Translations under genes and position numbers: made by a program
The notes under the pieces: model-generated
Database searches by the model: none
What the model saw: the letters and a program-made list of their open reading frames with translations, nothing else
Told to the model about the DNA's origin: nothing
Assembly (NCBI GenBank): GCA_039192515.1
Contig: JBCCXA010000035.1
Location: 1 to 37,029 of the forward strand
Reading direction: 5' to 3'
Length of the DNA: 37,029 bases
Source of the DNA: Verrucomicrobiota bacterium
Lineage (GTDB): Bacteria > Verrucomicrobiota > Verrucomicrobiia > Methylacidiphilales > JBCCWR01
Part shown: in pieces, positions 23,408-29,912 of the stretch
How the letters are laid out: each line of letters opens with the position of its first letter
Numbering within the stretch: the first letter of the stretch is position 1

Positions 23408-23617
23408 TTAACCCCCAGCGACGACACGCATGACTTCCAGGCGATCTCCGTGTTGAAGATAAGCGTTACTCCATTCACCGCGCAAAAGTGCCTGTCCATT
23501 TAGCTCTACAAATACCATACTCGATTTTAGTCCCATTTCTTGAACAAATTTCTCAACACTTTTTTCCTCGGAGACCTGTTGAGCTTTACCATTAGCAAAT
23601 ATGACCAGCTTTGACAT
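23408..23617 (-). CDS. thiS: Sulfur carrier protein ThiS
   Basis: 69 residues, beta-grasp ubiquitin-like fold. It begins MSKLVIFANGKAQQV and ends in VVAGG, the C-terminal Gly-Gly that is adenylated and turned into a thiocarboxylate. The length and the conserved FVELNGQALLRGEW ... GDRLEVMRVVAGG match ThiS. It donates sulfur to ThiG for thiazole formation. The thiH stop is 17 nt upstream. The activating enzyme ThiF and the sulfur donor genes are not in this window. Confidence 0.95.
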   Translation of the reverse strand: MSKLVIFANGKAQQVSEEKSVEKFVQEMGLKSSMVFVELNGQALLRGEWSNAYLQHGDRLEVMRVVAGG

Positions 23618-23634
23618 AATAACTACCAGATGTT

Positions 23635-24762
23635 TTATGCAGCTACAGCACTTAATCCTCTATCCCAATCTTTCCACACAGGATCCAAGCCCAAAGCAAC
23701 TAATTTTTCTTTGATCTCCAAGGGAGATCTCTCATCTGAGATAGCAAACTGCTCAGTCGCAAATTCACTGTCAGAACCCATGAATGGGACATGTTTACCT
23801 TTTTCTGTTCTATGCAGACTTTCTTTACCCTGCCCTGTGTAGCCGCCAGGCTCCGTATGGGATCCTGCACTCATCATAGTAATACCGAGAGGCATGAGGC
23901 CATCGCGAAGTGCTGCTGGCTCTCTTGTCGAGAGCACTATACCTATTTGTGGAAAGCATAAGCGGAATGCTAAAAGTATTTGTGTGTATTCACGATCATT
24001 CACATGAACTAGAGGCTCGAATTCACCGGCTGCTGGACGCATACGTGGCAGCGAAATCGTAATAAAAGTTTTCCAACAGTGTTTTAGTAAATACTCCACA
24101 TGAGCAGCGAGCATCAAAGCCTCATAGCGCCAATCATGCAGGCCTAACAAAGCACCAACACCTACTCGCTTAAAGCCTGCTCGGGCGGCTCGTTCAGGAC
24201 ACTCTAATCTCCAATCAAAATTTCTCTTTGGGCCTGAGACATGCATGTCCCTATAGGTATCTCGATGATATGTCTCTTGATAAACAATGAGACCGTCTGC
24301 ACCTGCCTTTACTAAGGGTTCATAGTTTTCTTGCTCTAACGGGCCTACTTCTAAATTAACTGAGGGAACGAAGGGATGAATTCGTTCAATACAATCACCA
24401 AGATAAGATTCCGAAATGAACTTAGGGTGTTCTCCCGCGACAAGTAGAATGCTTCTGAAGCCTTGGTCATAGAGATATCGAGTCTCCGCCTCCACCTGAT
24501 CTAGGGAGAGTGTGCTCCTTAAAATGGGATTATTTCTAGAGAAACCACAATACTTGCAGATATTAACACACTCATTAGAAAGATAGAGCGGCGCAAAGAG
24601 CCTCATCGTCCTCCCGAAATATTGACGTGTCAGTTGATAGGCTTCAGTAGCCATAGATTCAATATGGCTATCTCGCTTCAATAAAGACTCAAATCTACGC
24701 AAGATATGGCTTTTATTCAGAGTGCCCTTATTTAATTTATCGAAGGTGCTAACAAAAGACAT
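23635..24762 (-). CDS. thiH: 2-iminoacetate synthase (tyrosine lyase), radical SAM
   Basis: 375 residues, near E. coli ThiH (377). The radical-SAM cluster is CVNICKYC with Cys65, Cys69 and Cys72 (CxxxCxxC). LFAPLYLSNEC, CGFSRNN, LLVAGEHP, LEVGPL, YQETYHRDTY, GVGALLGLHDWR and SAGSHTEPGGYTG are family blocks. It cleaves tyrosine to dehydroglycine (2-iminoacetate) and p-cresol, giving the nitrogen-carbon unit of the thiazole; this is the anaerobe-compatible alternative to ThiO. It starts 39 nt after the Lon-like gene and ends 17 nt before thiS. Confidence 0.95.
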   Translation of the reverse strand: MSFVSTFDKLNKGTLNKSHILRRFESLLKRDSHIESMATEAYQLTRQYFGRTMRLFAPLYLSNECVNICKYCGFSRNNPILRSTLSLDQVEAETRYLYDQGFRSILLVAGEHPKFISESYLGDCIERIHPFVPSVNLEVGPLEQENYEPLVKAGADGLIVYQETYHRDTYRDMHVSGPKRNFDWRLECPERAARAGFKRVGVGALLGLHDWRYEALMLAAHVEYLLKHCWKTFITISLPRMRPAAGEFEPLVHVNDREYTQILLAFRLCFPQIGIVLSTREPAALRDGLMPLGITMMSAGSHTEPGGYTGQGKESLHRTEKGKHVPFMGSDSEFATEQFAISDERSPLEIKEKLVALGLDPVWKDWDRGLSAVAA

Positions 24763-24801
24763 GCTATCAATATAGAGGTTGTTCTGAGAGTTTGAAGTCT
24801 T

Positions 24802-26973
24802 TTAGCGAACTAATTCTTCAAGTAAGTTCTGGTCATAATTGAGTCTTTTGACCTCTTCTAATGCCTCCACTCGCAATTCCAGAAGTTCTTGACCATAGTA
24901 CTTTTGATCAGCCCCCCCTCCTTCGGAAAAGTTTCTCCATGAGGAGACAAATTGGTAAAGTACCTCGCATAATTCCTTAACTTGAGGGTCTACATGACTA
25001 CCCAAGAAATTTAAGCGATTGACACTGTTTTTATACACATCCTCTGAATAGGTATCAACATAGGTGGTACGGTTAGAGATTTTAAAGCCATTTACTACGG
25101 GGTGTAAAAAAGGGCCTGTTGCTCTTAAGGCTTCTTCAATAGAGGTGCTAAGTGATAATTTATTCTTACCCCTTCCTAACAAGTGTTCTATAATAATTTT
25201 TGCCGATTGATGATTAGGGATTTTCTCATAAGTCTCTTGTATGGTTTTGATATGCTCGGGATGTCTTCTCAAATCCTCTAGGACAAACTTCCTAGAAATG
25301 ACTCGTGGGATATTGGCGTAATGATTGAGAGCTTCTTGGATATCGGGATCTTTCTCCTTAGAAGCAAATTTTAAAGTCTCATTAAAAGTTTCCACGATAA
25401 TGACTTGTGTATCCAACAACCCCCCAAGTCCATATAAAATAGAATAATCGACAATCTCAGACGCATTAACTGCAGGAATAATCGTAATCCCACAATCACT
25501 TGAGACTGAGCCGTTAATCTTATGAGGAATTCCTCCAACAGCTCTCACTTTACCATCAATTGTAATATCACCTGTTACGCTCATTGATTCGTCTAGTTCT
25601 ATACCGGTAACAATAGACTCCATAAGTAATGAGAAGGCTGTTCCCGCAGACCCGCCATCTTTGGGCGTATACTTGTCTCCAAAGCTGAACTCAAAGTAAC
25701 CACCATGGGTCACATTCTGATGCCTCGTCTTGATCATTCTCAATCCTTCATCTAGAGCGATTGCCATTTGTGAACCTATATTACTCTTAACTTCATTGGT
25801 TTTCACTCTCTCCGGTGTTTTAGCTGGAGTGTCAGAACCTTCTTCTAATTTTCTTTTTAACTTATGGTACCGTTCTCTTGTACGTCTGTATTCTTTATAA
25901 GCATCCTGGAGCTCACTAGAGCTTGCACCTTGTTTGCGAAGTTCGTTTATTTTATCCTTAGCTTCTTCATACTCTTGCTTTGCAGCTTCAAGTTCCTCTT
26001 CATCTACAAGGCCACCCACTTCAGGTTCTTCTTCAATATCTTCTTCCTCTGGCTCCTCCTCTTGTTTTTCTTCGGTATCCTTGAGCGTTTCCCTTTTTCT
26101 AAACTTTGCCAATACACTAGTATTTTGTTCTTCTTGGTAATGAATGAGAATATCTCCGGTTGTGCCTGCACTTAGTCCCGATGAATTAGTGGTCACAAAC
26201 AAGCCTTTGATAGAACTTTGTAGGCGAGTGGGTTCAAATGGCTTTGTGTCTTCTTTGGGACTCTCTATATCATTCGAAGCAACTTTCACTTCTTGCCCAG
26301 GCCAGAAAGGCATTTTTTTATCTAATTTCATCATCTCCGATTCATAGATAAAATCTTCATGAGCTGGAAATAGATTAACCCCAATATCAAATAGATAGCC
26401 GGCTAGTTTAATATCATGAGGCTTTTCTGAGTTCTTCAATTGGGTTGCCGTTTGCAGAAGAAAACGAAGGTTCTTATCTAAATTCAATGGCTGATCCTCC
26501 TTAGTTCTTATTTCTGCACCTTTATAAGCCTGCACACCAATAATGACCGCTTCACGGTTTCTAGGGTTCAATTTCAAAGCCAATGCTAATGCTCTCAGTA
26601 TCCCGTTCCTATACTCTTTAGCAGCATTTTCATTCTCACCAGATAGAAGTGAGCCTTTTGATACGCCAACAAGCGTTTCTACTAGCTCTGTCCTTTGTTG
26701 CTCTGTTAACCCGAGATCTTCAATTACCAATGGGATCCTATCTTTGTAATCGATAGGTGATTCCTCTAGCTGCGCTAGAAGAGGCCTTGCGATCAACACA
26801 GTCATGAGGCCTAGGCCTACTGCTAATCGGCTAGTGAACCCCGAATAATAGAATAAAGACTTAAAGATCTGCGCAAGATCTTGTTCCCAAAAAACAACAA
26901 GTGTCTCAGAAATATCACCTTTGGATACATACTCGTCGCCTCTCTTTTTTTTGTAGCTTAAGCTATTACGCAT
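24802..26973 (-). CDS. Exported Lon-like (S16) serine protease domain protein without AAA+ domain
   Basis: 723 residues from ATG 26973; an in-frame TTG at 26982 adds three. After about 50 residues encoded by repeat copy B comes a hydrophobic stretch, RLAVGLGLMTVLIARPLLA, that looks like a signal peptide ending LLA-QLEE. The middle has an acidic run (about 298-332) and a coiled coil (ELEAAKQEYEEAKDKINELRK, residue 330 on). The Lon proteolytic domain lies at about 400-545: nucleophile Ser445 in KDGGSAGTAF and Lys488 in GGIPHKINGS, with VTGDITIDGKVRAVGG between (numbering from the TTG). There are no Walker motifs. It is probably a periplasmic ATP-independent protease. It sits between thiG and thiH in the same direction, which is unexpected. 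Confidence 0.82.
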   Translation of the reverse strand: MRNSLSYKKKRGDEYVSKGDISETLVVFWEQDLAQIFKSLFYYSGFTSRLAVGLGLMTVLIARPLLAQLEESPIDYKDRIPLVIEDLGLTEQQRTELVETLVGVSKGSLLSGENENAAKEYRNGILRALALALKLNPRNREAVIIGVQAYKGAEIRTKEDQPLNLDKNLRFLLQTATQLKNSEKPHDIKLAGYLFDIGVNLFPAHEDFIYESEMMKLDKKMPFWPGQEVKVASNDIESPKEDTKPFEPTRLQSSIKGLFVTTNSSGLSAGTTGDILIHYQEEQNTSVLAKFRKRETLKDTEEKQEEEPEEEDIEEEPEVGGLVDEEELEAAKQEYEEAKDKINELRKQGASSSELQDAYKEYRRTRERYHKLKRKLEEGSDTPAKTPERVKTNEVKSNIGSQMAIALDEGLRMIKTRHQNVTHGGYFEFSFGDKYTPKDGGSAGTAFSLLMESIVTGIELDESMSVTGDITIDGKVRAVGGIPHKINGSVSSDCGITIIPAVNASEIVDYSILYGLGGLLDTQVIIVETFNETLKFASKEKDPDIQEALNHYANIPRVISRKFVLEDLRRHPEHIKTIQETYEKIPNHQSAKIIIEHLLGRGKNKLSLSTSIEEALRATGPFLHPVVNGFKISNRTTYVDTYSEDVYKNSVNRLNFLGSHVDPQVKELCEVLYQFVSSWRNFSEGGGADQKYYGQELLELRVEALEEVKRLNYDQNLLEELVR

Positions 26974-27008
26974 CTCGTTCAACTTCTATGAGATAATCGG
27001 GTTAAAGT
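26837..27008 (-). repeat. Dispersed repeat family, copy B (forms the start of the Lon-like gene)
   Basis: On the minus strand ACTTTAACCCGATTATC, ATAGAAGTTGAACGAG, ATGCGTAATAGCTTAAGC, GGCGACGAGTATGTATCC and GAACAAGATCTTGCGCAG follow in the order seen in copies A, C and D. The open frame through it (MRNSLSYKKKRGDEYVS ... EQDLAQIFKSLFYYSGF) runs into the Lon-like protein. This is the only copy with a long intact frame. Confidence 0.8.
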
Positions 27009-27072
27009 CATCGTTCTCAAAGTGCTCATAGGTATCTCACCACTTGACATATTGATCTTCTAGGTTGATAAG

Positions 27073-27888
27073 TTATGGCGTATCCAGAAAGCCTGTTAAA
27101 GGGCTGGTAGCGCTAGCCAATGAACGAGGTCCAGGCAAGCCCATACTGTAAGCATGACGGCCTGCTGCAGTCGCATAAGCAAAAGCCTGAGCCATGCGCG
27201 GCGGGTCATTCGCTATGGAAATGGCGGTATTCACCAGGACCGCACTAGCACCCATCTCTAGAGCTTCGGCAGCCTGAGATGGAGCGCCTAAACCAGCATC
27301 AACGATAACAGGGATATGGCACTGCTCCAAAATAATTTCTATTTGGCCTCTTGTTTCTATACCTCTGTTGGAGCCTATGGGAGATCCTAAGGGCATAACA
27401 GCAGCTGTCCCGACCTCTTCTAAACGCTTAGCTAGGACTGGATCCGCATTTATATATGGCAATACAACAAAATCCTCTTTGACCAAAACCTCAGCTGCTT
27501 TCAATGTCTCAATGGGATCTGGCAGTAAATACCTAGGGTCAGGATGAATTTCCAATTTAACCCATTTAGGTAGACCCACTGCTGCTCCAATACGCGCGAT
27601 GCGAACGGCCTCATCAGCATTCATGGCACCGCTAGTGTTAGGCACAATAACATATTTATCGGTATCAATATACTCTAGGATATCGGCGGAGGGATCTTCC
27701 TGATCCGTCAGATTGGCCCTGCGCAAGGCCACTGTAACGAGCTCCGCTCCGCAAGCCTCTAACGTCTGTTTCATCAAACTTGGTGAGGGAAACTTTCCCG
27801 TCCCAAGTAACAATCTGGAACGAAACTCTCGCCCACCTAAGAACCAAGGCTCTGAGCTAATAGAAAGTTCACTATTAAAGTGTGTCAT
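27073..27888 (-). CDS. thiG: Thiazole synthase
   Basis: 271 residues from ATG 27888; a TTG two codons upstream (27894) is a less likely start. It is a TIM barrel: FRSRLLLGTGKFPS, ELVTVALRR, VIVPNTSGAMNADEAVRIAR, WVKLEIHPDPRYLLPD with the Schiff-base Lys, CHIPVIVDAGLGAPSQAAEALEMGASAVLVNTAI are all ThiG blocks. It joins DXP, dehydroglycine from ThiH and ThiS thiocarboxylate to make the thiazole phosphate. It starts 9 nt after the xylB stop, so the two are almost certainly co-transcribed. A 90-nt gap with the start of repeat B separates it from the Lon-like gene. Confidence 0.96.
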   Translation of the reverse strand: MTHFNSELSISSEPWFLGGREFRSRLLLGTGKFPSPSLMKQTLEACGAELVTVALRRANLTDQEDPSADILEYIDTDKYVIVPNTSGAMNADEAVRIARIGAAVGLPKWVKLEIHPDPRYLLPDPIETLKAAEVLVKEDFVVLPYINADPVLAKRLEEVGTAAVMPLGSPIGSNRGIETRGQIEIILEQCHIPVIVDAGLGAPSQAAEALEMGASAVLVNTAISIANDPPRMAQAFAYATAAGRHAYSMGLPGPRSLASATSPLTGFLDTP

Positions 27889-27897
27889 TCCCAAAGA

Positions 27898-29421
27898 TTA
27901 GCGTACATTGGAGAGTCGATCAAACAAAGGTGCGCTAGCTTGTGCTAACTGATTATGCATCTCTTGGAGTGGTCGGTAGACTTTCACATGCTCTTTCACT
28001 GGCTTACACTTAGTTTTAGGGTCTGTCTTCACAAAAGCATCCGTTATTTTTTGAATACGAAGATTCTCTCCTCTAGATAGTCCGTAGCACCACTTCGCCT
28101 GGATTGCCGCTCCTAGCGCGGCTCCTTCTGCGGTTGCCAACGCTACAACCTCTGCTTCAAAGATGTCTGCTACAATTTGGCGCCATACAGGATTTTTGGA
28201 TCCACCTCCAGTCAGACGAATTTGTTTGGGCCGTATGCCCAAATCTCTTAGCCTATTAAGACCGTAGTTCAATCCAAAAGTTACACCCTCCATAGCGGCC
28301 CGAGCCATGTAGCCCGGTTTAAAAGTCGTCGAGTCTAGGCCAAAATAAACGCCTTTTCCATTGGGCAGATTCGGCACTCTCTCTCCCTCAAAATAAGGTA
28401 AAAGCTGAAGCCCTCCACAACCCACAGGCACCTTAGCGGCTTCCTTTGTTAATCTATCATTTGTCCACTTGAATACTGTTTTGACCAATTCTGTAGCAAC
28501 AGTTGCATTCATGGTGCAAATTAAAGGCAACCAAGCGCCTGTGCTATCACAGAAAGCAGCCACCTGGCCTAGAGAATCAATCGTAGGCCGAGCAGAATAA
28601 GCATAGATGGTGCCCGAAGTCCCTAAACTTAAGGTAACAACACCTACTTTGGTGTTACCGGTCCCAATGGCACCCATCATATTATCGCCACCCCCAGCAG
28701 AAACAACAACCCCTGGTGATAGCCCCAATTTTCTAGCTACCTTAGAATCAAGAAGCCCTGCCGGCTGAGAGCTGTTATGAATTTTAGGTAACTTACGTTC
28801 TAAGTTTGGATCAATGGAACGCACCAATTTGCTATGCCATTTTCTTGTCTTCACATCAAACAGTCCGGTTCCAGAAGCATCACCAGGCTCCATCGTAATA
28901 GCGCCACCCGTTAGATAATAATTTAAGTAATCATGTGGAAGTAAAACCGTCGCTAGTTTAGCATAGTTTTTGGGTTCTTTTTTTTTCAACCAGGCAATTT
29001 TAGACGCCGTAAAACCTGCCGGAATAGAGTTGCCTCCCAAGGCTATTACTTTTTTGGGGCCACCTAACTTCTTAATAAGAGAATTCGCTTCATTTGAGGT
29101 ACTCGTATCACACCATAGTTTAGCGGGACGAATAACATTTCCATCAGAATCTAAAGCAACAAAACCGTGCTGTTGTCCTGAAACACCTATACCCTTAACT
29201 TGCTCCGGTTTGATCTTGGATTTCCGCACAGCCTCTCTGATCGAGCGCTCCATAGCACTCACCCAAGTCTTGGGTTCTTGCTCTTTAGCTCCTTCAGGCA
29301 AGTGAGGTATTAAGCCATAAGTCGCATTAGCCTCGCTAAGTACTTTTCCGTTTTTGCCTTCAAGAACGATTGCTTTTGTGCTTTGCGTTCCGCTATCAAT
29401 CCCAATAAAAACGTCGCTCAT
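27898..29421 (-). CDS. xylB: Xylulokinase, FGGY carbohydrate kinase family
   Basis: About 507 residues from ATG 29421 (MSDVFIGIDSGTQSTKAIVLE); the ATG just before it, or a TTG at 29439, are alternatives. The phosphate-binding GIDSGTQSTK, GVSGQQHGFVALD, LWCDTST, LLPHDYLNYYLTG, GDASGTGLFDV, GGGDNMMGAIGTG with the catalytic Asp, and the FGGY signature region LTGGGSKNPVWRQIVADIF all fit XylB. It phosphorylates D-xylulose. E. coli XylB is reported to accept 1-deoxy-D-xylulose as well, giving DXP, the ThiG substrate; its position 9 nt before thiG makes that role attractive. No xylose isomerase or transporter is nearby. Confidence 0.92.
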   Translation of the reverse strand: MSDVFIGIDSGTQSTKAIVLEGKNGKVLSEANATYGLIPHLPEGAKEQEPKTWVSAMERSIREAVRKSKIKPEQVKGIGVSGQQHGFVALDSDGNVIRPAKLWCDTSTSNEANSLIKKLGGPKKVIALGGNSIPAGFTASKIAWLKKKEPKNYAKLATVLLPHDYLNYYLTGGAITMEPGDASGTGLFDVKTRKWHSKLVRSIDPNLERKLPKIHNSSQPAGLLDSKVARKLGLSPGVVVSAGGGDNMMGAIGTGNTKVGVVTLSLGTSGTIYAYSARPTIDSLGQVAAFCDSTGAWLPLICTMNATVATELVKTVFKWTNDRLTKEAAKVPVGCGGLQLLPYFEGERVPNLPNGKGVYFGLDSTTFKPGYMARAAMEGVTFGLNYGLNRLRDLGIRPKQIRLTGGGSKNPVWRQIVADIFEAEVVALATAEGAALGAAIQAKWCYGLSRGENLRIQKITDAFVKTDPKTKCKPVKEHVKVYRPLQEMHNQLAQASAPLFDRLSNVR

Positions 29422-29423
29422 CA

Positions 29424-29438
29424 TGTGCACTATGCACA
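29424..29438. promoter_or_regulatory. 15-bp palindrome abutting the xylB start codon
   Basis: TGTGCA (29424-29429) and TGCACA (29433-29438) are exact reverse complements around CTA. They lie where the Shine-Dalgarno of xylB would be expected, and none is visible there. It could be an operator or a hairpin controlling the xylB-thi run. A TPP riboswitch was not seen upstream. Confidence 0.3.
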
Positions 29439-29493
29439 AGTCAGCAATGAGAATCGAGTGTAAAATGGTTAGATACTGATGGTCCTATTGCTA

Positions 29494-29516
29494 GATTCTT
29501 AATTGTTAAAAGAATC
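29494..29516. terminator. Possible weak hairpin at the end of the 42-codon ORF
   Basis: GATTCTT (29494-29500) and AAGAATC (29510-29516) pair exactly around a 9-nt loop, overlapping the stop of the small ORF. On the minus strand no T-run follows, so termination is doubtful. Confidence 0.2.
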
Positions 29517-29643
29517 AATTGCGATAGTTGCGTGGGGACTTCGTCGCCATGACACTAGCTTCGTTAGCAATCTGTTTGAGATCTGCTATGGCCATACTGA
29601 TCGCCAAGTATTCATGTAATATTTGTTTTTTTCTCTTAGACAT
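29515..29643 (-). CDS. Small hypothetical protein (42 residues)
   Basis: ATG at 29643, stop TGA at 29515-29517. GGAG lies about 8 nt before the start (TTGGAGTTGGTTATG), a good ribosome binding site for this genome. The product begins MSKRKKQILHEYLAISM and continues with a helical IADLKQIANEASVMA segment and a basic tail. It follows the 50-codon ORF by 31 nt on the same strand. No family recognised; it may be part of a short operon downstream of the sensor kinase. Confidence 0.4.
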   Translation of the reverse strand: MSKRKKQILHEYLAISMAIADLKQIANEASVMATKSPRNYRN

Positions 29644-29674
29644 AACCAACTCCAAGTCTATTTGTTATGAAATA

Positions 29675-29827
29675 TTAAATCCTTCCAAAGTACCTTTTCA
29701 TCTGAGAATCGTAGCGATGTCTCCAACGCTCCTCTGGGCTCATTGCGGATACTTTTATCAAACGAAAAATAAAATATCCCATTCCAAAGACTGCCGTTGG
29801 TCCTACTAAGGCTATAATCTGCTCCAT
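29675..29827 (-). CDS. Small single-pass membrane protein (50 residues)
   Basis: From the ATG at 29827: MEQIIALVGPTAVFGMGYFIFRLI is one membrane helix, followed by a short cytoplasmic part with the phrase SAMSPEERWRHRYDSQMKRYFGRI, strongly charged and composed like a real protein. The frame is open further upstream (to 29869), but this Met precedes the hydrophobic segment directly. It lies 85 nt after the histidine kinase stop on the same strand. No family recognised. Confidence 0.5.
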   Translation of the reverse strand: MEQIIALVGPTAVFGMGYFIFRLIKVSAMSPEERWRHRYDSQMKRYFGRI

Positions 29828-29912
29828 ATATGAAGGTTTCGGTGAATAATCCAAAAAACTTAAAAACACACCTATATGGCACTTAGGTAGGGTAAAAACT
29901 TCCTCTTTCTAT

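Noticed and set aside
29440..29640. TPP riboswitch upstream of the xylB-thi run
   Set aside because: I looked for the conserved CTGAGA and the later GCGAAGGGA-like core and found neither.
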